Positions 22,990-35,000 of a stretch of DNA of 64,000 nt are shown here, piece after piece. Position numbers and translations under genes: made by a program. The notes under the pieces are model-generated. The model was given only the letters and a program-made list of their open reading frames with translations, made no database searches and was not told the origin of the DNA. The first letter of the stretch is position 1; each line of letters opens with the position of its first letter. The DNA is taken from positions 1,054,001 to 1,118,000 of the forward strand of contig JAMZAV010000005.1 in assembly GCA_024449915.1 (NCBI GenBank), written 5' to 3'. This stretch comes from Sweltsa coloradensis. Its lineage: Eukaryota; Arthropoda; Insecta; Plecoptera; Chloroperlidae.

Positions 22990-25620
22990 TGATAAGGCAC
23001 TGCGCAAGCTTTTGGTTAGTAGGCCCTATGCTTAGGTAGGCCTCCTTTTCTTAAGTCCTTTTCTTAATGTAATATTTCTTTTCATGGGCCTACACATTTT
23101 AAAAATTCAACTGGGGTATTGATGATCCCCTGGAATCAATTATTGTAATAGCAAAAACTGGGACACGTCACACGTGTACTTTCGGATTGTATGGACTTGC
23201 GTGGTCTGGGGCGAAGCCCCAACGCCGGAGACGGAAAATTTTGGGGGCAATTTTTCCCTCAAGATAGCGTAGCCTGTAGTGAGATCTGAGACAGGTCGGG
23301 TTGGGTTGGGGGCTGGCCTATGCCTTGAGAGTGCGGTGCAAGTATTCATATTCATATTCATTTATTTATTGTACATAGATCCCCAACAGAGTAACAGGTA
23401 CATGGATGGGACATACCTAGACATACATAGAAGTCAGGTTCAAGGAAATAATGATAGGTAGGCGCAATGACTGATGCCGACGAGACACTCGACCCTCGAT
23501 TGTTTCAACCCGCTCGCCAGCAGCCCCCCACCCACCCCCACCCCTTCCCCATCAAGCCGAGACAAGTTCACTGCAGCAACAAAGTGGTAGCCCAGAGAGA
23601 GTTGTATTTTGTGGTATTTAGTATTCATATTTTATTATTTTGTATTTACTAGTATTGGCTCTCTTTTGAAAAATTATATTCGGCACCAAAACGACATAGA
23701 TCGCAGCACTGGCGGCACGCTACGTCACAACATGGCTGGCGTAATTGTGATTCCGGGCTGGAGCGTATATGGCGCTAACGTGTGTTAGTCGCGCCGGTTA
23801 TGACAATTCGGGGATTATTTCCGATCTTTTCACTCACATTTACCTTTCTCGCACACGCATTAAATAAGATGTATATTTTCATCTACGGTTTGCATTTTTT
23901 ATGCTCTTATACAACCACAAGTAGGCGTAATTGCGTAGGTAGGCCAACTATAGCCAAAATTGAACCTTTCTATTCCTATATTTCTGAATGAGATTGGGAT
24001 GAAATGTAAAATAAATATTATAATAATATTATCATAATAGTTGGGTATATTATTATGTTTGAGCGTAAGAATATCCAGAAAATACTTCATAAGCAGATTA
24101 TTATTTATTATTTACTTACTACTATAAGTAAAGTTGCCCGCCGAAATTGGTATTGATCCAAGAAATTATTACCAAATTTGAATTTAGAATGTTAAGTTTT
24201 TGAAGTGAAACGTGTCTGTTTGTTGTACCAACAAATATTTTGCTACAAATTGATATAACACTGAACAGCTGAAGTACAAGGTGCAATATTTAACGTTTTC
24301 CCGCGATAATGTAATAACAATAGTACAACTTGTATTATTTTCATCATATTCCCTGAAAATGTCAATAAATTAGGCCTATAATCCGGATGTTGTCAATTTG
24401 TAATCATCGACAAAGTGTGCTTTATTCAGAATATGACGAAACTTTTAAAAATACTTGGCTGCAGAAATTGGTATTTAGGCCTATCATGAAAAATGTTCAT
24501 TGAAAACGATTTTTCCGAATTTATTACTATACATAGGCCTACCTTTTTTGTTGTTGATAAAAACGCACTATAGTGTAGTAATTTTGAGGTAGCCCATCAC
24601 ATACGAAACAAATTGAATGTAGGCCTATGTACTATGTAGGCCTGTATGATGTAACAATTGGGAACGGTGTGATAGCCTATTGGCATAAGCATGAATTAAA
24701 ATTATTGTCTGAAATTGTAAAACGCGATTTAATATGAGTGTCGGTATTAGTATTAGTATTAGTAGTTTTAGGGCGCTTCAACGGCAAAGATTATTCGCGC
24801 CTCCAAGATATTTAGTTGACTATGTATGAATGTAATAAAATACGGTTAACAAGGTTAAATGTGTTTTTCAAATCATTGTCATCAAAAGAATTGCCAAGGT
24901 TTGATATTTGTAGACAGCCAAATCGGGAAAAGGTACATGCTAAAGTTGTCATATGTAGAAAATGCCAAATTACCAAATCATAATCATAATCAAAATGACG
25001 GACAAAAAACAATAAGTACGGTATAATTATTAAAAAATGAACATAAATAATAAATCTATCAAACACAACGGGAAAACTCAGTTGGTGACACCACGCTATC
25101 TTCTGATTAGGTATATGTTTTCAGACTTTATCCCTGGACTTAAATGTAAGAATAATGCTTTTATAAGAGTAGGACCTACCGAAATTTAAATTGAGATTAC
25201 GATAATTTAAAAGTTGTTATTTAAGTGTAAAGAGTTGTATTTTAAAAGAGAAATGTAGGCCAATGCTTAACCATTCGAGACATAACCCTTGCGTCAGGTG
25301 TCTACTTTATGGTGCACTTACAGGCCCCATTCTTTCGTTTAAAATTTGTTTTCTTGTGATTAGCCTACCGTAGCAAAAATATTTCTTTATTTTATTTCTA
25401 ACGTTCAACATCAGTAAACAAAACGTATCACGCTGAAAACTCAACTTTTTAGTTACATCTACACGTTCTTCCACGTTATTTGCCGCTGTGTCTACCTGAG
25501 TGATCACTACTGCTCGGGTTCTACGTTCCGCCAACAGGGCCGCGCTAGTGTGCTTTTTGGTGCCGAATTGTGTAGGCCTATTTATAATATAAATTTAAAT
25601 GGAAAATACGAATTAATTGG
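22990..25620. other. Spacer, possible decayed transposon
   Basis: No gene recognised. ATTCGGCACCAAAA at about 23678 and its inverse at about 25552 could be the ends of an old 1.9-kb element; no duplication confirms it. Confidence 0.35.
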
Positions 25621-25622
25621 AT

Positions 25623-25695
25623 GAACTCTTAAAACCAGGACATTTTTCTGTCCCGAGAACTATTTTCGGGACACCGGGACGTCTGGTCACCCTTG
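25623..25695 (-). repeat. Terminal fragment of a hAT-like repeat
   Basis: Minus strand reads AGGGTGACCAGACGTCCCGG, then CGGGACAGAAAAATGTCCTG, a terminal sequence style seen in hAT-derived repeats of many animals. Only one end is present. Confidence 0.4.
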
Positions 25696-25711
25696 CTTAG
25701 ACTGCTTTAAA

Positions 25712-25805
25712 TTTAATCTCCCCCACTGAAAATCAGTTATTATTAATGTGCCTGAGTGGGTAAATGGGTAGGCCTAGACTCTAAATACGAATTTATCATT
25801 ATTTA
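25712..25805 (+). repeat. LINE-type 3' end with ACTGAAAATCAGT stem-loop
   Basis: Plus-strand copy of the ending at 15140-15245: CCCCCACTGAAAATCAGTTA, TGAGTGGGTA, TAGACTCTAAATACG and a short A/T tail. Confidence 0.6.
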
Positions 25806-26252
25806 TTTAGCCTACAGTAGGCTAATCGCATTTACCAAATAATCGTTAATCGCAATAATAGTATTTATGCTCGTGGCATTAAATAGGCCTAGTACTCATG
25901 AAATATGAAGTTTGACAACTTCAAATAGGTACTTGTCCTCCACAATGGTGGGTGGAAGAATTAAGTGTACTAACGAACGAACGAATCACAACATAGGCGG
26001 AGGCCAGAACCAAATATTGCAACTTTTTTAGTTTGGTGTTATTGGATGTGAAAATTTTTAATGTTGTGATACACAGGATGTTGTTGCTTATTAAAATTGT
26101 GTAGTGTATTGATTTTATTTGTTTAAAATATTATGAGACTTTTTCCTTCCTTCCAGGCTGAAAGATCATCCCTCCAGTTCTTTTACATCTATGCTAGAAA
26201 TCTGGGAATGTTTTCACATGTTGTGGAAAATGGTTGTTAGGGTGGGATACTA

Positions 26253-27161
26253 ATGAATGTGACAAGTGGCCTTGGCTCCCATTGTTTGGAGCCTCCCCTG
26301 AATACCCAAAGAGAGGCGGCAAGACGGCGTTGGAAGATCCTCGCTCGAGCACTTCACAAGAACACTTGTGACGTGTCCGTACGACACTTGACCACTTTCC
26401 GTCTAGTCACCTCTCAACCCCTAGAAGACCTCACCAATGCACCCGCCACCCTGTTTCGATACACCGCGCTCGTTGGGACGGAAAGCTACTGGGCACTGAT
26501 CCAACATCCCACGAGGAGCTTCACTGCGACCGAACTGATGGGCTTCAATAACACTGGCAATGTGTGCGTGTGGCCGTCGGAACAAGTCCTGGCCTATTAC
26601 GCACTCTCGAACCTGGAAGCGTTCGACGGCAAGCACGTCCTGGAGCTTGGAGGCGGGATGACTTGCCTTGCGGGACTCATGATCGCCAAGTATTCCGCTG
26701 CTCGTAAGATCCACCTGACAGACGGGAACGCGTCGGCCATGGAGAACGTGGGGGCGATCGTGCGGCGCAACCGGCTGGGAGCGGACGTAACTTGCTCGGT
26801 GTTACAGTGGGGCGATGTCCGCGAGGCCATGTCCTACGACGTGATCTTATCGGCGGACTGTCTCTTCTTCGATGAGGCTCGCAAGGATCTTGTGGAAACC
26901 ATGTGGACGTCCCTCGCTAACGACGGCCTGGTAATAGTGATGGCGCCTAGAAGAGGGGATACGCTTGATAAGTTTGCCGCGGAAGCTAGGGCTCGTGGCT
27001 TCCATTGCAGCGTGCGAGATTACTACGATGAGCACGTCTGGAGCCAACATCTTGCCCTGAAACAGACGCGAGACTACGACGAAGATATACACTACCCCAT
27101 GATGATACAACTTGCAAAGTACCAAAGAGCAAAATTAGGAATTGAATCGTCGATAGGATGA
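26253..27161 (+). CDS. CAMKMT: Calmodulin-lysine N-methyltransferase, single-exon reading frame
   Basis: CAMKMT trimethylates a lysine of calmodulin using S-adenosylmethionine. The 302-aa frame is complete in one exon. The ATG at 26253 is the first in frame after an in-frame TAG at 26238. Family blocks are clear: NTGNVCVWPSEQVLAYY (100-116), SAM-binding motif I VLELGGGMTCLAG (129-141), LTDGN (155-159), SADCLF (200-205), APRRG (231-235), YDEHV (258-262) and HYP (280-282). Length is near the human 323 aa. A good acceptor (TTTTTCCTTCCTTCCAG, ending at about 26157) lies upstream, so a 5' untranslated exon is likely. The vertebrate gene has many coding introns; here there are none. Coding GC content is far above the flanks. 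Confidence 0.95.
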   Translation: MNVTSGLGSHCLEPPLNTQREAARRRWKILARALHKNTCDVSVRHLTTFRLVTSQPLEDLTNAPATLFRYTALVGTESYWALIQHPTRSFTATELMGFNNTGNVCVWPSEQVLAYYALSNLEAFDGKHVLELGGGMTCLAGLMIAKYSAARKIHLTDGNASAMENVGAIVRRNRLGADVTCSVLQWGDVREAMSYDVILSADCLFFDEARKDLVETMWTSLANDGLVIVMAPRRGDTLDKFAAEARARGFHCSVRDYYDEHVWSQHLALKQTRDYDEDIHYPMMIQLAKYQRAKLGIESSIG

Positions 27162-30100
27162 TTAGTGATAATCATTCTATTATTGATTGACACAATGTGC
27201 CATACAAAAATTGCCAAACAAATGTCAGCTAGCTAGTAGGCTTAAATCCCCTACTAACATTCTAGTCAATGATTTCACACGAGTTAAAATACAAAAAGCT
27301 TAAAATTATGTGCCATTGCCAAAGACTGAAAAAGAGGAATATTTATATTATGCTGATGCCAGCTGTTTTAACAATTGAAATCTAATACCTTTAAGAGTCA
27401 TATCTAAGAGTCGAGCCGTACCATATCTACTGTGCCGGTAATTTGTTCTAAAGAGAATTGTTTTATGTTCCACTGTTTCATTCCTTCCCTTTGATCTTAG
27501 AATTTAAATGTAATTACCATTTGTTAGTCATAAGAACTTGATACCTTTTGGTACCTTTTTATACCTCTTGAAATGGTACAATAATGAGAGTTTCAATGTT
27601 GAATATAGTTTCTCATGCTTAGTGTATCAAATTGGTGGGATTAGCTCAAGAAGTAAACTACCTACATTGTTTGTTGGAGATCAAATCGCGTAGATAGAAG
27701 CCTCTATAATCCTCCTACATGTTGAAGGGGCTATCTAAAAGATGTCATAATGCACTAGGGAAGACTTTGGGAACCCGAAAATTTATTTTCCCATCTTGAT
27801 AAAAAAAATGAACTGTTTCCATTTTCCTAAATGTTGCTTGTATGATATTGCTTTCATAGCCTGTGTTGACTGCAGGCCGACCAGACCACCCCTGCTGGAC
27901 ATTAGCTCTTTGTATTTCGACTCACAAAGAACCATGTTATCCAAGAACTCATGAAAACAGAACTTAGTTTATGTGGCGTAGGCCTGCATTGGAGAATCTC
28001 ATTGCTATTATTGTTATTGCTTATTGCTATATTATCTGACAGAAGATTTATTTAGCTCCACCATTTTATGTTTTGCCTGATAAAGGGGTCCAAACATCAA
28101 TTTTCTTGTGTGCTAAAATTACGTTTCATAAAGCTTAAGCCAGCGACATATGGGCAACATGTTTCCGCAACAAATTTTGAATAGTAGGCCTAGTCCTACT
28201 TGTTTCCTTGTACTATTACATAAACAAACATGGCACCTTTTGGGAGTTTTCAAGTCGATAACACACTGAAAACATATTCCCAATTGGGAATATGTTTACA
28301 CACTAGTACATGGAAAATATGTGTTTGAAAATAGAACATGCTGAATGCCGTGCATTGAAAACACTCGGTGTGTCCTATGAAAAACAATTTTCTGAAACAT
28401 TTCACAGCATTTGGCCAATAGATGACACAAGTATGACAAGTATCAAAGAACATTAGTAGACAACAGTGCCAGGTTATGACGGTCTGATATATTGTCAACA
28501 TTCATAATCCTGTTGTAGGGTTAGGTGTTGTGTAGGCCTGGAAATGACTTTGCACTACGCTGTATTCAATCTAATTATAAATGAAAGGAGAAAGAGGAAG
28601 CAAAGAAACACAATGGTTCAATAGTATCTCCATAGACGGTAGCACTCGTTTTGAAAACATGTCACATGTGTGGCTGGCTTTAGACTGAACACAGTTCAGT
28701 TTATTCTCCATTTGACATGAACCCTACATTACGATTTGAATGCACATTGAAAAGCTGTTCCTGTTACAGTATGTTAAGCCTTTGTTCTGTATCATCGGTT
28801 CTAATACATAACTTAGGTAAAAAGGTTAATTATTGGTTCTAACTAAGCATTTTAAACTATAAATATGACCTGAAACTCTCATTTCAATGTTATTTATTTG
28901 TTCCAAGATTTACCACATATTTAAAGTTTCCTCTCAATAATTACCTAACATTCCTTGTTCGTCTAAGTTTCGTTACCTAATAGTTATCGGAAACTACTTA
29001 CTTAAGATACAAATGCCATCCAAACACTGTCCAGGATGTCCTGCGCAGTGACAATGATTGTGTGTTCCTACTGCCTCCACTTATTGAGTGGACCATGTTA
29101 ACAAGTCAGTATTAGAGCTGCCTGCCCTAGTCAAATGTTTATCCGTGTAGAAATGTTGAGTGAATTCCACCTTTGAAATCCAATGTACTGTACCTATATT
29201 TATATATATGTAATGTTATTATACCTCGTTTAAAACCATAATGCCCTCTGTATAGTCAAGTTCAGTGGTTCCTACTCTTGTTTATACACTGCCTTATGCG
29301 TAGAGATTATTTATTGCAACGTTACTCTAGTTGATTGCTGTCAGTTAGTTTTAAAGTTTACACCTGTAGGTTAATTTTGCAATTACATAGTGTCACTTTC
29401 TGCAAGTTTTCCTTTGTCAGTACTAAGTGTTGCCACAGTTTCCGGTTGGTGAGAAAGGCACCACATGTGAAACAACCTGAGCTTTATGGACTTGTATAGG
29501 CTTCACACAATAGCCATATTGAAACCGTTGTCACGTGCTGTAATATGGATCTGTTTGTGTGTCGGTGAACCCCCAACTGCTAATCTATTCAATGGAATAG
29601 GTCTGTCTACCTTTAAGATTGTGTGATGCATGCATGCTGCGGTGTTGGTCATTGGTTGAAACTACTGAACTATTCTATCCAAAATATTGTCGATATTTGG
29701 TAATGTTCTGCAAAGAATTTAAATGTTTTCAAATCGAAATGTATTTATTGACGAATTATCTTGTTGGTGCTAACATTGATATTACTGATGGTCAATGGCT
29801 AAAGGAAAGAATTGCTGTGACTATTGCCCCAATATATTCTTCCCTGTTGTACTTATACAGTATTGGAATGAATATTGGTTAAACTTAATGGTTTTAATTA
29901 TTTTACCTCAACCTTTTCCTTTCAAATATGTATTGTAAACCACCTCTTATAGTTTTGACTTCAATAAGAAGTAGGTAGAAGACTTAATTTTTATTTCTTT
30001 TCAGTAGCCGGTATTTTAATTGTGGTATAGGCCTAGGCTTTACAAAGACTTGCCAAGGCTAGTGATGAGCCAACGGTTTTCCCGGGTAAAACGTTTACAA

Positions 30101-30400
30101 CATATTTATAATATTTTACATGAGCGTTAATAAAGAAACATTGCATTAGATCCAGTACTCGTATTCATTAATTTATTTATCGATTTTATGTTTTAAAAAA
30201 CAAACATTTCCCTTATTCGCTCAATTTTTTGCAAACGACAATTTCTCCCAAATACCTAGATATTTCTAAACCAAATTTTGTACTGGATTGCAACAACTTA
30301 AACTTATATGCTCATTTTGTAAACCGTACATTAAACGATTTTGGTTAATCAACTATTTACATATAAAATAAATGAATAACACTACGCCCTGTTACATAGT
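27162..30400. other. Spacer and possible CAMKMT 3' untranslated region
   Basis: No gene or clear transposon. AATAAA at 30129-30134 is a canonical polyadenylation signal but lies 3 kb past the CAMKMT stop. A perfect 28-base palindrome sits at 28270-28297. Confidence 0.45.
28270..28297. repeat. Perfect 28-bp palindrome
   Basis: Centred on CAATTG with 14-base arms (half-site AAACATATTCCCAA). Function unknown. Confidence 0.9.
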
Positions 30401-30407
30401 TAAAATA

Positions 30408-30745
30408 TTATTTTACAGTGTAAAATCTATGCCCCAAATATATGCTTTGGTAGAATTTGCCCGCTAGAATGATTCTTCTCGTTACTTCTGTATCGATTTT
30501 AGCATCTTTTGACAGCATACTTCCGAGGTTTTTGAATGATTCTGCGATCGCCAGCTCTTCTCCTCGCAATGTTAGGCCTACCTTCTTCTCATTCTCTGGG
30601 CTTTTCTTGGCTACTTTTTTTAGCATTTTGCTCTTTTCAATGCTTATTCTCATTTTATATAGATATAATTACCAAAAATAGAGGTCAGTCGTCTCGAATA
30701 GCCAAAGTGCATATCCAAAGGCAATATCCAATCAATCAATCAATA
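30408..30745 (-). mobile_element. Non-LTR retrotransposon reverse-transcriptase fragment
   Basis: The minus frame at 30653-30408 reads FKNLGSMLSKDAKIDTEVTR and AGKFYQSI, the region after the catalytic palm in LINE polymerases (F-YLGS-I-D--ID-E---RI). Only about 80 residues remain. Sequence at 30690-30745 recurs inverted at 7575-7655. Confidence 0.7.
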
Positions 30746-31029
30746 GAGGTCAGAGCAGCATACGGAACAACTCGTGCAGCCAAAACCTTGACCTACCTTT
30801 TCTCTCGAAATCATCTCAGTTTAAAATAAGTTTTTTAACAAAAATGCCTTAAGGTATTATTAAAGTGTAAATAATAGTCATTCTAACTGCCAAATACTTT
30901 TTAAGCCCCCCCCCCCCCAAAGTTAGCCCCAAAATCTTCGACTCGGACGGCTAGGGCTGTATATGCCCCAGACGGCCATACCCTGTCCCTCCTCCGCCTC
31001 CGCCATTCCCCCATCGATTGGCGATCCTA

Positions 31030-31185
31030 TTCCTGTGGCAGTGGCGGATACAAGGGGGCCCCCATATGATTCTTTAAAAATCCTATTCCTGTGGCAGTGG
31101 CGGATACAAGGGCCCCCCCATATGATTCTTTAAAAATCCTATTCCTGTGGCAGTGGCGGATACAAGGGCCCCCCATTGAAACCAA
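31030..31185 (+). repeat. Tandem repeat, about 55-bp unit, nearly three copies
   Basis: Units of ATCCTATTCCTGTGGCAGTG, then GCGGATACAAGGG, a C-run and ATATGATTCTTTAAAA. CAGTGGCGGATACAAGGGGG resembles a hAT-like terminus, so a transposon end may have been amplified. Confidence 0.8.
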
Positions 31186-31335
31186 TACTGGGCCTAATAA
31201 AGACCCTTGGGGTACTCCAGCCAGGATGTTGCTTATGCTTGATTTTGCATCATTCACGCTGACGTAGAAACTTCTGTCTTGTAGATATGATTGAATTAGT
31301 AAACCTAGATATTTGGGAAATTTATTGAAACCCAA
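31186..31335 (-). mobile_element. Reverse-transcriptase fragment with GVPQGSLLGP motif
   Basis: The minus frame contains FPKYLGLLIQSYLQDRSFYV and AGVPQGSLLGPVL, the conserved block 4 of non-LTR reverse transcriptases. It is cut off at the tandem repeat. Confidence 0.8.
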
Positions 31336-31898
31336 AACTGTTATGCTACCATCAGTACTCAGTAGTGTATGAGATGGATGTTTTTCCCTGTCTATTATTA
31401 TTTTTATTATTATTGTAGGCCCAAGTTATTTACTTATTGGATTTGGTCACTCCTAAACAAAATTACTGTACTTTTATGTATTCAAAGCGTAAAACGAGCT
31501 TCCTATGATTTAAAATACTAAAATTTAAAGCTTGCGTACTCTCTACTGATCTAGTCACAGCTGGCGTAATAGCATTGCAGCCAAGGCCAGTATGAAGAAG
31601 AAGAGGTCGAAGTGTCTGCCGTCATCACACACAGCATTCACAAGGGCACGGCACGGAAGAGAAGTTTCCTAAATGCTTGCCTAGGCTTGCAGTTTCACAT
31701 ATTTTCTGGTATAGCTTGCGTGTAGGTCTATGTAGGGTATACTTATCGTTGATACTTTGCCTGTAGTGTTTCGCTTTTATAAATTATAGGCCTACATACG
31801 GTAGCCTAATTAGGCCTAGGCTTATAGGCTACTAGGCCCTACGTTTATAAGATTTTCAAAGAAAGCAGGACTGTCTGAGCCCTATTGAAGCTTCAATC

Positions 31899-32021
31899 AT
31901 GGTGCGAGCATGGTATATGGACGACTCTTCTGAAGATCAAAGATTGGAACACCATACAGATCCGCCGAGTTTTATCTGCGAGCGAAAGTTGTTTACTGTT
32001 ACTCGCGTAGAATGTTTTAAG
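31899..32021 (+). CDS. ADI1: ADI1 coding exon 1
   Basis: 41 codons from ATG to ...VECFK; donor GTTAGT at 32022. Reading through it gives a spurious extension full of genomic TAGGCC motifs. Confidence 0.93.
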
Positions 32022-35000
32022 GTTAGTTGCTCTTTAATCAGATGCAAGTTGGGCTGGGCATGCCTAGGCCTAGGCGGAGGTCTAGCTAGGTAGGTAGGCC
32101 TAGCCTAAGCCTCCCGGAACTGGTTCGGTTGAGAGTGGCCAACTTTTAAACACTTGTAAACTGTGTTGTGTGTGTTAAGGTTTTGAAGGTTTTTTGTTTA
32201 AAATAGCGACGTTAAAGGTTTTGAAGGTTTTTTTTGTTTAAAATAGCGACGTTAAAGGTTTTGTAAGGTTACTTAAAGTGAGTGTACGGCTCGGTGGAAG
32301 TGCTGGTGAAAAGTTGGCCACTCTCAACCGAACCAGTACCGGCCTCCCTAGGCCCTATCCTAGTTCAGTTTTTCCCCGGCAACGGGTGTGGCTGTCCGCC
32401 TGTGCTACGGCTAACATGAAGATAACGGTTCCTATTCTTAGGCCCGTTTCCACCAAATGGATGCTAAACTCAAGTTTAACTAAGGCCCGATTCCACCAAG
32501 TCTTAAACTCGAGTTTAATTTTGTTAAACTTCGGTTAGCTTGAAAATGCGTTCCACCAGAACTAAACTCGAGTTTAAACCGAGCTTAAACTAAACCCTAC
32601 CTGGGGTGCGGTTTAACAACTTAAACTAGACTCACCGCCAGTACGATATTCGATTCCACATAGGGTAAGGGAACTAGTTCTGGATCGGGTTAAGCAATAT
32701 TACAATTTTGAGTATCAGGATTTTTTTTTGTTATTCTCCCACATACTATATTCTTATTGATTAACTTTCCGACAATGTTTGCAAAAGAAAAATGTAAAAA
32801 AGTTTACGAAGGTACTCAATTAAGCCAATTAAAAAAAGTAGTACTTTGATCCAGAACTGATACCCGGGTATCAGTTGTGGATCATTAGCCTAAAACTTTT
32901 TAAATTGATATCAGAGGTTCATTGATATGTTTCATAAGTAGTGATGCAGCCGCACCTGACAAATTTGATTCTGGACGCCCGGTATCAGCATTGATCCACA
33001 ATCAGTCCCCGGATTAGTTGTGGATCAAAATTGTAATTGTGAATTATTTGCAGCAATAAGGCTAACCACAATTTTTTTTTCAATACAAAATTTAAAGACA
33101 AAGACAAGAGCTAACACCTGAGTATAAATTTTATAAGCCAAATATTCTAAACACAAATTTATATCAAATTCAAAATTTTGAAAAAAAAATATTAAAAAAT
33201 TAGGCTAGAGACCAAAACTTTTTTTTTTTTTTAGATTTGCATCTGTAAAGCAAGCTCTAACAATAAGTGTGCCTAAATTACTTTTAACTTGGTTTTTAAA
33301 CACTATTAGGCTAACAGCATAATGTCCTATTCATTTAACATGGTGTTACGATCTACAAAAACGGACAAAAACCTTTTATTTGTAGACACCCGCAAGGGTG
33401 CTTTGAGTAGTTGTACAGTAAATCTGTAATAGTCGATTCTTAGCAAAACTAATAATAAAAATTCTGACAAAGTTTGAAAGCTGTGTTAATAACTGATGAA
33501 ATATTACAATGATAAATGCATGTGTATATCAATTGCGTCTGTTGCAAACGGCAACCATTTTGATAGCATTGTTGACTATTTCTACTTAAGTTGACAAATG
33601 ACTCAACCTGGTGATGACAGTGTGCAATTCCAATGCTCCTTGGATAAATTCATCAGAAAAATATACTGACAGTGCATCTAGTACATTACATGTAGAACTT
33701 ACACAAGCCCAAAGATTTTGATCCACAACTCAACCCCGATCCAGAACTAGTTCCCTTACCCTATAACAAGCTGTGATTTTGACGATGTGAGGATGTGGAA
33801 TCGGTTTTATTTACGCCTTTATACCTGTTTATACGTGTTTATTCTGTTCAACAACTTGTTACAGCAAGATTTTCTCACTCTCCGAGTAGTTAGTACCACA
33901 CGAACGTATTTTCATTTTTCATAGGTTATGTTGTCAGTGTGTCATCACTGTCTTGTTCAACAGCTGACCGTGGAGACAAAATCACGTGATTTTTGAGAAC
34001 CAATCACAGACATCCTTACAAAATAAACTCCGCTTAGCTAAACGGAGGTGAATAAAATGTGGTGGAATGGGTCATGGTTTAAACTGAAGTTTAAAGATAA
34101 GCGGAGCTTAGTTAAACTCGAGTTTAGCATCCATTTGGTGGAAACGGGCCTAAGCTCTGCTTATCTTTAAACTTCAGTTTAAACCATGACCCATTCCACC
34201 ACATTTTATTCACCTCCGTTTAGCTAAGCGGAGTTTATTTTGTAAGGATGTCTGTGATTGGTTCTTCAAAAATCACGTGATTTTGTCTCCACGGTCAGCT
34301 GTTGAACAAGACAGTGACGACACACTGACAACATAACCTATGAGAAATGAAAATACGTTCGCGTGGTACTAACTACTCGGAGAGTGAGAAAATCTTGCTC
34401 TTACAGGTTGTTGAACAGTATAAACACGTATAAACAGGTATAAAGACGTAATAGAAAATAATAAAACCGATTCCACATCGTCACATCATCAAAATCACAG
34501 CTTGTTATATGTGGAATCGAATATCGTACTGGCGGTGAGTCCAGTTTAAGTTGTTAAACCGCACCCCAGGTAGGGTTTAGTTTAAGCTCGGTTTAAACTC
34601 GAGTTTAGTTCTGGTGGAACGCATTTTCAAGCTAAACGAGGTTTAACAAAATTAAACTCGAGTTTAAGACTTGGTGGAATCGGGCCTTACTCGTGCTATG
34701 ATTGTCCATACAAAATGTGCAATTTGCTTTAAGCTAGGTTTAGGACATGGGCTTTCCACCTGGGGCTGGAACCCCCATACCCTCTGATGACCTCTCAAAG
34801 ACTTATTTTTCTGCGTTGCATTAGTTACTGATAGTTGCACCCGACTAAATGTACTAAGGTGGCACATTAGATTTGCATTACCTGTTTCTTGCTTACTTAG
34901 CCTGGCCCTAGCCTATTTCTTTCATTATTGAAGTCACAAATTGATCCAATTGCCTAGTCATGGACCAATCAAAATACAGCTTCAGTGATAATGCCTGTAA

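Noticed and set aside
23678..25565. 1.9-kb DNA transposon with ATTCGGCACCAAAA ends
   Set aside because: Ends match over only about 14 bases and no target duplication was found.
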